This document shows, piece after piece, positions 9,281 through 20,159 of a DNA stretch of 64,000 bases (position 1 is its first letter; the number at the start of each line of letters is the position of its first letter). The notes beneath the pieces are model-generated. The model was given only the letters and a program-made list of their open reading frames with translations. It searched no databases and was not told the origin of the DNA. The DNA lies in NCBI GenBank assembly GCA_947380905.1, contig CANCSS010000002.1, forward strand, positions 1 to 64,000, read 5' to 3'. The position numbers were made by a program, and so were the translations under genes. This stretch comes from Chitinophagaceae bacterium (lineage in GTDB: Bacteria; Bacteroidota; Bacteroidia; Chitinophagales; Chitinophagaceae).

Positions 9281-11899
9281 TTAATTGACATAAGGAGACT
9301 TCCCATTCACCACCACCATTGGTTTTTCAAAATGATCGCTGGCCAAAGTGGCGATTAAAGTATATTGCCCGGCTTCAATAAACTTGTCATAATGAACAAA
9401 GTAAGGCTCGTCACTTTCTTTTTTACTTAGTACCAAATTCCAACGATAAGTATTAAATCCGGATTGGCCTTGCATGTCCACTTTCCAAATTTCCTTATTT
9501 GCTTTATCACGAATAGATAGCGTTATGGGCTGTGCTTGGGCTAGCCAAAATGTAAAACTACTTTTTTCAATACTCTGTTGCAATGGCTCTCCCCCATTGG
9601 AATTAAACCAAGGTCTTTTTAACGTATCTATTTCAAAAAAGCGATTCTCCACTTTCCTAATTTGATGATGCATGGATTCCTGGATAGGTTTTAAACTTGT
9701 TTTATATATGCCCCGTCCATGCGTAGCCACCACCAGATCCATTGTTGGAATATGAATCTCTAAATCTGCAACAGCAGTTTGTGGTAAATTATTTCCCAAC
9801 AAAGACCAATCGTTACCCCTATTCACGGATACAAATACGCCTCTTAATCCGCCAGCATACAAAATATTTTCATTCGTAGGATCTTCTTTAATGACATTGA
9901 AGGGTTCATCAGGAAGGCCATTGGCTATACTTTTCCAATGAGCGCCATCATCCTCTGATACATAAATATAATGATGCAAATCATCATTGTTGATGCCAGT
10001 CATGCTCAAATACACCCTTGAAATTTTAAACCTAGAAGCCACTATGCTTCGAATGTATTGATTGGCAAGCCCCGAAGACATTTCTTCCCAATGCATGCCA
10101 TCCTCTTTTGAAACCCAAAATGCCCCCTTGTCTGTTCCCACATACAATACCCCTTTTTTAATGGGGGATTCTACCAGCGCTCCGGCCGCATTCGACATTT
10201 TATCAGGATTGGATGAAATAGCAATATTTGGACTAATTACATGCCATGTATCTCCTTTATCTGTCGTTTTAAAAATATAATTTCCGCCATGATACAAAGT
10301 CTTATTTTGATAGGTGGATATAAAATAAGGGGTGATGTAATTAAATTTTAAAGTATCATGAATTGATTTTGGCAATCTTGGCTTTATAGTAACTGTTTTA
10401 TCCTTGGCTCTATCAAGTCTGATAGCATCTCCATGTTGTTGACTATAATAAACGAAGTTTTTATCACGAGGATCTATTTGAGTCACACAACCATCTCCTC
10501 CATCCCAAGGATCAATCCAAAGATATTTCCAGGGATCGTTAAATTCAGTATTCAATTCTTTCGCTGGGCCGTATACTGTTGCATCATCCTGCGTTCCTCC
10601 ATAAATGGTATAAGTAGATGAATCAATAGCGATATCATAAAATTCACCAGTGGGAATATTGTTATAATGCATCCAGGACAATCCTTTGTCCATGCTCACA
10701 TACAAACCTCCATCATTTCCTAAAGCCAAATGCTTGGGATTATTGGGATTGATCCATAATTCAGATTGATCTAGATGCAATCCCTGGGCCATACTTGGCG
10801 TCATGTGATTTACTTTTCCCCCTATAAATGAAAATGTTTTTCCCCCATCTGTACTATGTGCAAGTCGAATACCCAAGCAAAATACTTCTTCATCATCTTT
10901 AGGATTGACATATACATTCGTAAAATACCAGCCATACAATGAAAATATTTTAAAAGGCCCTGCATGTGTTTTTGTCCAGGTAATACCTCCATCTATTGTT
11001 TTATAAAGTTCTGCAGCTTGGTCTTTGGCATTGCTTAAATTATCAACGAGTGCATAGGCTTTCGCAGGATTCGAAAAGGAAACTGAAACACTTATTCTCC
11101 CCACATTTGGGCCACTCGGCAACCCATTTTTACAAGGCAGCCAGGTTTTACCTGCATCAATACTTTTATATACACCACTTTGCTCACCACTTATCCCTGG
11201 ATAAACCTCCCATAAAGTAGTATACATTATTTGTGGATTAGAAGGAGCAATGACAATATCATTTCCACCTGTCATATCATTTACATACAATACCTGCTTC
11301 CATGTTTTTCCTCCATCCTCTGTTCTGTATAAACCTCTGTTTTTATTTTTAGTCCATAAATGCCCAATGACAGCTACTAAAACAATATTTGGATTTTGAG
11401 GATGAACAGCAATCTCTGCTATTGACCAGGAATCGTCCAATCCTATATGCTGCCATGTTTTACCTGCATCCTCTGAACGATACATGCCGGTACCAGGCAA
11501 AGTAAAATTTCGAGGTTTTTTTAGATGCTCTCCCGTACCTATATAAAGTATATTAGCATTAGAAGGCGCTATTGCAAAATCACCAATACTATAACTTGCT
11601 TGGTTTTCAAAAATTGAATTCCAATGGAGCCCATTGTCAATTGTTTTCCAAAGCCCCCCAGAACCATACCCCACATACATCGTTCCTGGGTTGGCCGTAT
11701 CTACTTGAACAACATCTGCTCTGGCGCTGTTCACAGTGGGTCCTAATGGAATCCAATTCAAATTGAATTTAGTTGTCTCCTTCATCTTTTGATAAGATTG
11801 AAAGGAACTCATTAAAGGCGAAGGCTCCTGCTGTGCAAAAGCATGCATTAAAAAACTAAATAAAGTAATACTCGTAGTAAAAATAAATTTAGACATCAT
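9281..11899 (-). CDS. Secreted VPS10/sortilin-like BNR-repeat protein
   Basis: Multiple Asp boxes (SEDAGKTW, TEDGGKTW, SIDAGKTW, TIDGGITW, STDGGKTF); N-terminal signal peptide; no recognisable T9SS C-terminal domain. Confidence 0.85.
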   Translation of the reverse strand: MMSKFIFTTSITLFSFLMHAFAQQEPSPLMSSFQSYQKMKETTKFNLNWIPLGPTVNSARADVVQVDTANPGTMYVGYGSGGLWKTIDNGLHWNSIFENQASYSIGDFAIAPSNANILYIGTGEHLKKPRNFTLPGTGMYRSEDAGKTWQHIGLDDSWSIAEIAVHPQNPNIVLVAVIGHLWTKNKNRGLYRTEDGGKTWKQVLYVNDMTGGNDIVIAPSNPQIMYTTLWEVYPGISGEQSGVYKSIDAGKTWLPCKNGLPSGPNVGRISVSVSFSNPAKAYALVDNLSNAKDQAAELYKTIDGGITWTKTHAGPFKIFSLYGWYFTNVYVNPKDDEEVFCLGIRLAHSTDGGKTFSFIGGKVNHMTPSMAQGLHLDQSELWINPNNPKHLALGNDGGLYVSMDKGLSWMHYNNIPTGEFYDIAIDSSTYTIYGGTQDDATVYGPAKELNTEFNDPWKYLWIDPWDGGDGCVTQIDPRDKNFVYYSQQHGDAIRLDRAKDKTVTIKPRLPKSIHDTLKFNYITPYFISTYQNKTLYHGGNYIFKTTDKGDTWHVISPNIAISSNPDKMSNAAGALVESPIKKGVLYVGTDKGAFWVSKEDGMHWEEMSSGLANQYIRSIVASRFKISRVYLSMTGINNDDLHHYIYVSEDDGAHWKSIANGLPDEPFNVIKEDPTNENILYAGGLRGVFVSVNRGNDWSLLGNNLPQTAVADLEIHIPTMDLVVATHGRGIYKTSLKPIQESMHHQIRKVENRFFEIDTLKRPWFNSNGGEPLQQSIEKSSFTFWLAQAQPITLSIRDKANKEIWKVDMQGQSGFNTYRWNLVLSKKESDEPYFVHYDKFIEAGQYTLIATLASDHFEKPMVVVNGKSPYVN

Positions 11900-12043
11900 T
11901 CAATTATTTTAAGGAAGATAAGCGCATTTTTAACCCAAATCGCTGTTGTAAGTTCTAATAAAATTCTTATAAACCAAGCAAAATAATAGTATATTTATTA
12001 CCATAATAAAAGGGGTGGAAAACTAACCTACAAATATAAAAAC

Positions 12044-12901
12044 ATGGTCAATTTCATCTGGGTCATTTTAGTATTGTTTGCCATTTGGTTTATTTACATC
12101 TTAACGACCGATTACCTAAAACACAAAAATGAATTAGAAGACGTTAGTTGGATCAAAACTGGACTGATTGGTTTTTTAGTTAATTTTTTTGATGTATTAG
12201 GCATTGGTGCATTTGCACCACAAACCGCCTTATTAAAATTTTCAAAACAAACTTCAGATAAATTGATTCCGGGAACCATGAATGTTGCTAATACAATTCC
12301 TGTTTTAATTCAAGCTATTATATTCATTAAAGTAATTGAAGTAGAGCCCATAACTTTAATAGTAATGTTTTTAACGGCTATGGGTGGAGCCATGATAGGT
12401 GCTGGCATCGTAGCCAAACTTTCGGAGAACAAAATTAGATTAACGATGAGCATTGCTTTGTTAATTACGGCCGGATTTATGCTTGCTAATAAATTACATT
12501 TAATACACGGTGAAGGAGTTGCCATTGGAATTCATGGTTGGAAATTAGTAATTGCCGCTGTAGTTAATTTTATTTTGGGAGCAATGATGACAGCAGGTGT
12601 TGGCTTGTATGCACCATGTATGGCTTTGGTTTTTTTATTGGGATTATCCCCTCAAGTAGCATTCCCGATTATGATGGGATCTTGCGCATTTTTAATGCCT
12701 CCAGCCTCTTATAAATTTATTAAATCTGGGGCTTATAATCGAAAAGCGGCTATAGGCATGGCCATTCCTAGTATCATTGCTGTACTAATTGCGGCTTTTA
12801 TTGTAAAATCACTGCCCTTAGATACGCTTCGCTGGTTGGTACTTTGTATTATTTTATATACCTCCATTACCATGTTCTGGAGTGCGATAAAAAACAAATA
12901 A
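12044..12901 (+). CDS. TSUP family transporter (TauE/SafE-like permease)
   Basis: 285-aa polytopic protein with two related halves (GFLVNFFDVLGIGAFAPQTALL...; NFILGAMMTAGVGLYAPCMALVFLLGLSP). Confidence 0.8.
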   Translation: MVNFIWVILVLFAIWFIYILTTDYLKHKNELEDVSWIKTGLIGFLVNFFDVLGIGAFAPQTALLKFSKQTSDKLIPGTMNVANTIPVLIQAIIFIKVIEVEPITLIVMFLTAMGGAMIGAGIVAKLSENKIRLTMSIALLITAGFMLANKLHLIHGEGVAIGIHGWKLVIAAVVNFILGAMMTAGVGLYAPCMALVFLLGLSPQVAFPIMMGSCAFLMPPASYKFIKSGAYNRKAAIGMAIPSIIAVLIAAFIVKSLPLDTLRWLVLCIILYTSITMFWSAIKNK

Positions 12902-12954
12902 TTACAATTTGATACCGTATATTTTGTAAATTTAATACAGCTAACAAGTTAACC

Positions 12955-14532
12955 ATGCCTAATTATCCAAGTATATTTAACGATGTCATTGGTCCAGTGA
13001 TGAGAGGGCCATCCAGTTCTCATTGTGCTGCATCGCTTCGTATTGCTCGAATAGGTCGTGACTTAATGGAGGAAAGTATCAAAGAAATTTTAATTGAATT
13101 TGACCCAAACGGCTCTTTGGCCACTACGCACAAAAGCCAGGGATCAGACATGGGTTTATTTGGTGGATTTTTAGGCTGGGAAGCTTATGACGAACGCTTA
13201 CCTGAATCAGAAAAATATTTGGCTACGGCTGGCATCAATTATTCCATTCAAATTTGCACGTTAGAAGAAAAACATCCCAATACTTATCAAATAACTTTAA
13301 CTAACGAAAAAGAAACGCGCTCATTGATTGCTATTTCAACTGGTGGCGGAATGATTGAAGTAATAAATATTGATGGTAATAAAGTTTCTATAGCGGGTGA
13401 TTATTATGAAACACTTATTTATTGTAACGACGCAGCTACTATTATCCCCTATCTAAAATCAACCCTCAGTTTCGATGAGCTTCTATTTCATAAAGGGGAA
13501 AAATCATTCATAGAAATTAAATCTCAAAATAATATTCCAGCTGTCATTTGTTCAGAGATCATGCAAATGAATTCGGTTACTGCCATCAAAAGTATTAAGC
13601 CAGTACTCCCCATCATGGCAAGAAAAGATCTAGCAGTGCCCTTCATTACTTGCAATGAAATGTTGGAATACAATAAAGATAAAAATAAAGCGCTTTGGGA
13701 ATTGGCAGTTGATTACGAAAGTATTAGAGGAAATATTAGCCCTGAAACAGTCCTGGATAAAATGAAGTCCATTATTCATATTATGGGCAATGCAATTGAA
13801 ACTGGATTAAAAGGTACTACTTACAAGGATCGAATTTTAGGGAGTCAATCGCCCGAATATAAAAAAAGCTTGGAATCCAACTTATTAATTGGTGGTGACG
13901 TACTTAATAAAACTATTATGTATGTGTCGGCGATTATGGAAGTGAAAAGTTCCATGGGAGTGATTGTTGCGGCACCTACGGCTGGCTCTTGTGGAGGTTT
14001 GCCAGGCGTTGTATTTGGAACTGCCCATTGTATTAACAACAATGAAGATGCCATTATTAAAGCCATGCTGTCTGCAGGACTAATTGGTGTATTTATTGCA
14101 GCACATGCCACATTTGCTGCCGAAGTGGGTGGATGTATGGCGGAAACTGGTTCAGGTGGTGGAATGGCTGCGGCGGCTATTGTTGAGATGAATGGTGGAA
14201 GTTTGAACCAATCTATTGCTGCTGCTTCTTTGGCATTACAAAATTCATTGGGTATTATATGTGACCCAATTGGAAATAGAGTGGAAGCCCCTTGTTTGGG
14301 TAGAAATGTAATGGCTGCTACGAATGCAATTTCTTGCGCGAATATGGCTTTGTCTAATTACGAACATCTAATTCCATTAGACGAGGTCATTGAAACTATG
14401 AAAGCTGTTGGCGATCAAATTCACCACACTTTAAGATGTACCAACTTGGGTGGCTTATCTATTACTAGCACCGCTAAAAAAATAGAAGCCCTACTCGAAG
14501 AAAATCCTCCGGTATTTTACAAAAGCTGTTAG
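12955..14532 (+). CDS. sdaA: L-serine ammonia-lyase, iron-sulfur-dependent, single-chain
   Basis: SIFNDVIGPVMRGPSSSHCAASLRIARIGRDL; AAPTAGSCGGLPGV; CDPIGNRVEAPCLGRN. Confidence 0.92.
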   Translation: MPNYPSIFNDVIGPVMRGPSSSHCAASLRIARIGRDLMEESIKEILIEFDPNGSLATTHKSQGSDMGLFGGFLGWEAYDERLPESEKYLATAGINYSIQICTLEEKHPNTYQITLTNEKETRSLIAISTGGGMIEVINIDGNKVSIAGDYYETLIYCNDAATIIPYLKSTLSFDELLFHKGEKSFIEIKSQNNIPAVICSEIMQMNSVTAIKSIKPVLPIMARKDLAVPFITCNEMLEYNKDKNKALWELAVDYESIRGNISPETVLDKMKSIIHIMGNAIETGLKGTTYKDRILGSQSPEYKKSLESNLLIGGDVLNKTIMYVSAIMEVKSSMGVIVAAPTAGSCGGLPGVVFGTAHCINNNEDAIIKAMLSAGLIGVFIAAHATFAAEVGGCMAETGSGGGMAAAAIVEMNGGSLNQSIAAASLALQNSLGIICDPIGNRVEAPCLGRNVMAATNAISCANMALSNYEHLIPLDEVIETMKAVGDQIHHTLRCTNLGGLSITSTAKKIEALLEENPPVFYKSC

Positions 14533-14536
14533 TAGC

Positions 14537-16054
14537 TTAATGTAATTCATCTGGCATTGGCACTTTCTTATTCGTCGATTTTAAAAAAGGCATTGGAGCA
14601 TCCCACTTTCTCAATTGATTGGAAAGGAGTATAGAAAGCGAATTTACTTTTTGAGGGTAGGCACTAGAAAGATCTTTTTGCTCTCCAATGTCTTCTGCAA
14701 GATTGTACAATTCTTTTTTGCCAGTTCGCATGCTGTAGATCATTTTCCAAGCCCCTTTTCTAATGGCACTAAAATAATTAATTCCTGGGCCATCTTTTGA
14801 TTGCCATTTATTGGGGTAATGCCAAATTAAAATTCTGGAAGTATCCGTATACTTGTCATTTTTTAATATGGGTAAGAAACTTTTACCATCTATGGTTTGC
14901 ACGGTGGAATAATGAGTCACTTTCGCCATCTCTAATATCGTAGGAAAAAAATCTTCTGCAATAATATATTGATTGGCGATGGTTTTTGGTTTTATCACAC
15001 CTGGCCATTTAACAATCATGGGTTCACGAATGCCCCCTTCATACACGGAGCCTTTCCCTGCTTTTAATGGTAGGTTTTGTGTATGTGCAGCACCCCCTCT
15101 TAGTGGCGATAAACTTAATCCACCATTGTCACTCATAAAAATGATGATGGTATTTTGATCCACTTTCTTTTGCTTCAAGTAATTCATCAAATCACCCAAA
15201 CTTTTATCCATGCCCTCCACCAAAGCAGCATATTTTGCTTCTGTCGAATCCATGCCTGCATCAAAATATTTTTGTACAAACCTTTTATCCAACATGATGG
15301 GTGTATGTACTGCATAATGTGCCATGCTAATAAAAAAAGGTTGTTTGTTTTGAATGGGCGCATCCAATGCATTCAAAGCCTCCTTTGTTAAAGCCTCTGT
15401 TAAAAAAGTATCTGTACCAAAATAAGCTTCTAAATCAGGAACTGCTTGAGGCTGCGCCTTCCCAGGCATATTACCATAATTGTCTTCTCCTAAATAACTC
15501 TGAGGATGCCCTCCTGCATGACCAGCAATATTTACTATAAAACCCATATTCTTTGGATCAGCTCCTGGAGTTCCCATGGATGCCCAATGTGCTTTACCAA
15601 CATGTATCGTGAAATAACCTGCTTTTTTTAATATAGATGGGAAAGTATTAGCATAGGTTGTTTTTTCAATACCTGGTTGCGGACTTAATCCATTTAATTT
15701 CCATAATGCCGGTTGCATCTCTGCATCCGTATCATCGGTACTGTTGTTTTTCTTGGGAGATGTCCAGTTGGTAATTCCATGGTGTGCTGCATTCATGCCA
15801 CTCATTAAACTAGATCGAGTAGGTGTACATACCGGTGTAGCATAAGCATTGGTAAATTTCATTCCCTCCGCTGCCAACCTTTCCATATTAGGAGTATGAT
15901 ATATTTTATTGAGTGGCGTAAGTTCTTTCCAAAAAGGAACAGAACAATCCTGCCAACCCATATCATCTACCAGAAACAAAACAATATTGGGCCTTGTTTG
16001 TGAAAAAACAGTCCCATGTATTAAAAACAAGAGTACGCCTATTACTTTTCTCAT
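14537..16054 (-). CDS. Sulfatase (Cys-type)
   Basis: NIVLFLVDDMGWQDCSVPF; formylglycine motif in YATPVCTPTRSSLMSGMNAAHHG. Confidence 0.93.
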   Translation of the reverse strand: MRKVIGVLLFLIHGTVFSQTRPNIVLFLVDDMGWQDCSVPFWKELTPLNKIYHTPNMERLAAEGMKFTNAYATPVCTPTRSSLMSGMNAAHHGITNWTSPKKNNSTDDTDAEMQPALWKLNGLSPQPGIEKTTYANTFPSILKKAGYFTIHVGKAHWASMGTPGADPKNMGFIVNIAGHAGGHPQSYLGEDNYGNMPGKAQPQAVPDLEAYFGTDTFLTEALTKEALNALDAPIQNKQPFFISMAHYAVHTPIMLDKRFVQKYFDAGMDSTEAKYAALVEGMDKSLGDLMNYLKQKKVDQNTIIIFMSDNGGLSLSPLRGGAAHTQNLPLKAGKGSVYEGGIREPMIVKWPGVIKPKTIANQYIIAEDFFPTILEMAKVTHYSTVQTIDGKSFLPILKNDKYTDTSRILIWHYPNKWQSKDGPGINYFSAIRKGAWKMIYSMRTGKKELYNLAEDIGEQKDLSSAYPQKVNSLSILLSNQLRKWDAPMPFLKSTNKKVPMPDELH

Positions 16055-16120
16055 AGTAGCTAATTTACGCTATTTTTTAATTTGTTCAAAATAGCCCCCT
16101 GGTTGATTTACACAAATTAC

Positions 16121-16160
16121 TACAAAAAAGAAGCCCTATTCCTAGGGCTTCTTTTTTGTA
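16121..16160. terminator. Bidirectional intrinsic terminator
   Basis: Perfect inverted repeat tacaaaaaagaagcccta-ttcc-tagggcttcttttttgta. Confidence 0.85.
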
Positions 16161-16186
16161 TTGATACCAAACTTAAATGTGTAATT

Positions 16187-16972
16187 CTATTTCTTCAATT
16201 TTTTATAGGTTTTGAAATCTACTACATTTTTAACTGAATCAACCGTTTTTTGAGTAAACTCATCTGTACCATTAAAAGTAACTACAATGTTATAAATACC
16301 TGCTCCACCTGAAATATTTGATAAATCTAAAGTTTCTGTTAAAGCATCTTTGTTTAAAGTGAAAGTGCCATGACCAACATAAGTAGTGTATTTAGTTGAA
16401 GTAGAATCAGCTTTGTTGTGTGCAGCCCAAGCAAAATGTCCATTTTGATAAACTTTATATTCATTGTAAGTTTTATCAGCAGTATCTTTTCCTGTTACTA
16501 CTAAATCTTTTGATTGCTTCCATACACCATCTAAAGCAGAAGTTGCTGCTACTGAAACGGTTGTATACTCTTCGGTCAATTTATACTTTTGACCTCTCAT
16601 GGTAATTTCATTTAAAACCTGCGTATATCCCTTTTCGGTTTTTGTAATATCCAAGTTAAAATTAGCAGCAGTATCCAATCCACCACTGTTGTAAATATTG
16701 GTTTCTACAATTTTACCATCTTTGCTAGTATAAGTACCAACTCCAAAACCTACTGATGAGTCTTTACCAACCGAAACATAAAAATATTCATTGGGCGTAT
16801 AAATTTTATACTGCACATTTCCATCAGAAGCAAGATAAGTAGTTTCAGAACTGTCGCCTTTGATTACTTGTTTTTCAATTTTGTAAGCTCCAACTTGAGC
16901 ATCTTTAGCTTCTTGTTTACAACCAACAACCATCATAGTTGCTACGAATCCTAATAGGATAATTTTTTTCAT
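16187..16972 (-). CDS. Hypothetical lipoprotein
   Basis: Internal Met start gives MKKIILLGFVATMMVVGCKQEAK with a lipobox; the ORF track extends to 17026. Confidence 0.6.
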   Translation of the reverse strand: MKKIILLGFVATMMVVGCKQEAKDAQVGAYKIEKQVIKGDSSETTYLASDGNVQYKIYTPNEYFYVSVGKDSSVGFGVGTYTSKDGKIVETNIYNSGGLDTAANFNLDITKTEKGYTQVLNEITMRGQKYKLTEEYTTVSVAATSALDGVWKQSKDLVVTGKDTADKTYNEYKVYQNGHFAWAAHNKADSTSTKYTTYVGHGTFTLNKDALTETLDLSNISGGAGIYNIVVTFNGTDEFTQKTVDSVKNVVDFKTYKKLKK

Positions 16973-17058
16973 TTTATTAGTTTTATGTTTATTATATTTT
17001 TTAAAGTTATGCAATTTTACTTTCATTTGTATATTAAATTATCAAAAACACATTGTGT

Positions 17059-17107
17059 CTTATAAAAAAGCCCACCCCCTTATATTCGGGATGGGCTTTT
17101 TTATAAG
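17059..17107. terminator. Intrinsic terminator
   Basis: cttataaaaaagccca...tgggcttttttataag inverted repeat with flanking A/T tracts. Confidence 0.8.
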
Positions 17108-17123
17108 GTCTATTAAGTAAATG

Positions 17124-17618
17124 CTACTTTACAACTTCTTCAGCAAATACCTTTGAAAAATCACCGAAGGTTTGCTCCATGGTAATTTTTCCTGCAGCAT
17201 TGAACCAATCAAACTCAACAAAATAAGTGACTACTTGTTTGCCAGTTTTCTTGGATTTTCCACTCCACTTCCACCAAGATTGAACCACTTTAGAATTATC
17301 CTTGTCATAATGTAAATAGTCTGGGTAACCAACAGTAGTTACTGAAATATTATCAAAAAATTTGTAGTCAGCTTGCAAAGACGCTTGATTCTCTTTCAAA
17401 CTCATGGATTTATCAACCCCAGAAATTGAAAATTTAGCGGTATCTGCATAACAAGATTTCCACATCGCTATATCTTTTGTTACATAGCCTTTGGTAGCTT
17501 TGTTTACTACATCAATATAAGGATGAGTAATGTAAATAGTGCCATTTTTCTTTTCGGCTTGTGAAAAAGAAATCATGGAAATTAGAAGCATTGTAAATGC
17601 GAAAAAGATTTTTTTCAT
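17124..17618 (-). CDS. Secreted SnoaL/NTF2-like protein
   Basis: Signal peptide; VVNKATKGYVTKDIAMWKSCYADTAKFSISG and conserved W-rich C-terminal half. Confidence 0.6.
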   Translation of the reverse strand: MKKIFFAFTMLLISMISFSQAEKKNGTIYITHPYIDVVNKATKGYVTKDIAMWKSCYADTAKFSISGVDKSMSLKENQASLQADYKFFDNISVTTVGYPDYLHYDKDNSKVVQSWWKWSGKSKKTGKQVVTYFVEFDWFNAAGKITMEQTFGDFSKVFAEEVVK

Positions 17619-17687
17619 TTGGATAATTTTTGGTTTGTACTAAGATAAACAAATTGCTTTATATTAGAAACTAATAAATAGAATAAA

Positions 17688-18593
17688 TTAGTACACATCT
17701 AAATCATTACCATTCACTACCGCTCCTTTGTATTTAACTTTTATTTCTTCTAATAAACTTGGCAAGCTTACACCCAGTGGAAGTTGATGGCTTAATACCA
17801 ATAACTTAGGTTGTACCAAATTGGCAATCTTAGCCAATTCTGTAGTAGAGGTATGAAAAGAAGTAAAATAAGCTTTGTCATCCTTGCCCTTTGTAGCAAG
17901 TCCCTTTTCGGAATAAACCTCATGTACTAATATGTCACAACCTATTGCATTTTTTATAAGTTGCTCACTGTAGCTGCAATCCCCCGAAACCACTATAATT
18001 TTATCGGCAGTTTCAAACCTATAACCCAAAGCCGATTTCCAAGAACCATGATTCACTTGAAAAGCTTTTACTGTAATATTACTGTCTTTGTATACAATAC
18101 CCGAATTCACTTCATGCACATTTACCAAATACCCTTCAGGTTCTCCTTTTTCTAACCCATTAATTCGAATGGCTATATCTTCTTTATAGGCTTCTAAAAT
18201 ATGTTGGGTCATATTTTGTAATCCTACTGGTCCATATACTTCTAAGGGCTCTTTGCGATGTAAAACTGCTGGTGTAAAAATAAAATCTGGATAACCTGCT
18301 GTATGATCACTATGCAAATGAGTAATGAATAGTTTTTTTAACTTACTAGTAGCTAAAGCAGTTATGCCTTTTTCATTGGCTGCTGATGCTCGACGAACTA
18401 CACCAGGACCACAATCCACTACATAGGACGCTCCATTGATAACAATTGCCAAAGAGGGCCCTGATTTTTCAGGATTGCTAATGGGTGTTCCCGTGCCTAA
18501 TAATACGAGCTGTGTAGTAGGTATTGAATTTTGGGTATAGGCAAAAAAATACAAAGTAGAAAAAAGAAATACTAAGAAAATGGATTTGCCCAT
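17688..18593 (-). CDS. Secreted MBL-fold metallo-hydrolase (RNase Z-like)
   Basis: LFITHLHSDHTAGYPDF (HxHxDH) and downstream His/Asp ligands (VSGDCSY; LSHQLP); signal peptide. Confidence 0.85.
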   Translation of the reverse strand: MGKSIFLVFLFSTLYFFAYTQNSIPTTQLVLLGTGTPISNPEKSGPSLAIVINGASYVVDCGPGVVRRASAANEKGITALATSKLKKLFITHLHSDHTAGYPDFIFTPAVLHRKEPLEVYGPVGLQNMTQHILEAYKEDIAIRINGLEKGEPEGYLVNVHEVNSGIVYKDSNITVKAFQVNHGSWKSALGYRFETADKIIVVSGDCSYSEQLIKNAIGCDILVHEVYSEKGLATKGKDDKAYFTSFHTSTTELAKIANLVQPKLLVLSHQLPLGVSLPSLLEEIKVKYKGAVVNGNDLDVY

Positions 18594-18749
18594 TATATTG
18601 TTATTTTTTATTTTGTAATAATTCCAGTTACAAAGTCACTTATTAAATTAGCATTAAAGTAAAGACAACCCTACACAATATAAAAATATAAATGCAATTT
18701 GTTTTAAATACTACCAAAATAGATGTTAAATTGAGCAAAATATAAAATC

Positions 18750-19178
18750 ATGCAAGACCAAAATTTTAAAAACCATGCTAAAATGGTACCTGGATACCAC
18801 TATGTAACGCTTACCGCTATTCTAGTCTTTCTTATAGCATCCATAAATTATTTAATTCAAGGCACTGCTGAAAATAAATATCTAGGCGCTATGTTATGTT
18901 TACTTTCAGTAATACTTGTTTTATTGGCTTGGTATACAAGAGGCTTTGCATTAAAAGCACAGGATAGGGCCATTCGTGCAGAAGAAAATTTTAGACATTA
19001 CCTTGCAACAGGAAAAGTATTTCCAAAAGAATTAAAAATGGGTCAAATTATTGCTTTACGTTTTGCATCTGAAGAAGAATTTGTTGCATTAACAGCCAAA
19101 GCAGTTGCTGAAAATTTATCCAATAAAGAAATTAAAGTATTGATTAACAACTGGAAAGCAGATGTTTACAGAGCTTAA
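18750..19178 (+). CDS. DUF6526-like two-TM protein
   Basis: HAKMVPGYHYVTLTAILVFLIASINYL...RAIRAEENFRHYLATGK...LRFASEEEF. Confidence 0.7.
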   Translation: MQDQNFKNHAKMVPGYHYVTLTAILVFLIASINYLIQGTAENKYLGAMLCLLSVILVLLAWYTRGFALKAQDRAIRAEENFRHYLATGKVFPKELKMGQIIALRFASEEEFVALTAKAVAENLSNKEIKVLINNWKADVYRA

Positions 19179-19186
19179 TCTATTGG

Positions 19187-20047
19187 CTAAAACTTTAAGG
19201 TATACCCTACAATTGGTAAGGCAAAAACACTCCCTCCAGTTTGAAAGCGCGTAAACCCAAAGTCCCAACTGGAAGTGGGTCTTATATTTCTAAAAGTGGC
19301 AATATAAATAGTATTGTCAGTGTTATTGCTTAAAAAATAGCCCTCCCCCTGGAATACCCAATTGCGTGCAAATCTTTTCATCCCTGCCATATAACCAGTG
19401 GGCTTTGGCGCCCAACCATAACCGCTTCCTGAATGTGCCCAACCAGCACCAACACTAAAGTTACCTTCAGCGTTGCCATAGGTATATACCATAAACGGCA
19501 AAGATGCAGACACATTAGAACCAAAATTTTTACCACCATTTACAAGTAAAAATATACTACCTAATGCAATATGAGATTGCTCATCAATTTTAAATGCATA
19601 TTTAAAATTAGGCATCAAAAATACAGACCCTGAAAATAAAGAAGTGAACAATAAGCCGCCTACTCCAACAGATAAATTTTCAGTGACCCCCACTTGCAAG
19701 GTATTGTACTCAAAATCAACATTGTTCCAATAAACCTCCCCTTTGGTTTGGGGCAGGGCAGATGGCCCAAACAAATACCTACTGTAATGTGGATTGGCAA
19801 AAGTGCCATCCTTGGTTATTTGTATTTCTTTTATTTTAGATACTCCCATTTTTCTGATACGATCAGGACCTATTGCTGGATTATTAATATAATAATAGTC
19901 GGCAGTAACACTATCTAACCTTCCTGTTCTGTTGCTGCCGTCCTTTATTTCAAAATTATAGGTATGCCCTGGCAATATTATTTTATTGTTTTGAGCCATT
20001 AGCTGAAAGCTTGAAAAAATAAAAAGAAAGAGAATAACTTTTTTCAT
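19187..20047 (-). CDS. Hypothetical outer-membrane protein
   Basis: Signal peptide; alternating hydrophobic C-terminal strands ending in ...GGSVFALPIVGYTLKF. Confidence 0.5.
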   Translation of the reverse strand: MKKVILFLFIFSSFQLMAQNNKIILPGHTYNFEIKDGSNRTGRLDSVTADYYYINNPAIGPDRIRKMGVSKIKEIQITKDGTFANPHYSRYLFGPSALPQTKGEVYWNNVDFEYNTLQVGVTENLSVGVGGLLFTSLFSGSVFLMPNFKYAFKIDEQSHIALGSIFLLVNGGKNFGSNVSASLPFMVYTYGNAEGNFSVGAGWAHSGSGYGWAPKPTGYMAGMKRFARNWVFQGEGYFLSNNTDNTIYIATFRNIRPTSSWDFGFTRFQTGGSVFALPIVGYTLKF

Positions 20048-20097
20048 TTTTTTTAATTTGAATATAAGTTATGACATATATTTTTATTGATATGTTA

Positions 20098-20138
20098 AAA
20101 AAAATACCTTACTGAGTATCAACTCAATAAGGTATTTT
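20098..20138. terminator. Intrinsic terminator
   Basis: aaaataccttactgag-tatcaa-ctcaataaggtatttt hairpin downstream of the minus-strand gene at 20160. Confidence 0.65.
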
Positions 20139-20159
20139 ATAGCTTATTACAAAACCCTA

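Noticed and set aside
14537-16054. Possibility that this sulfatase and 7200-8744 are a recent tandem duplication
   Set aside because: Outside the catalytic motifs their sequences differ extensively; they look like separate subfamilies.
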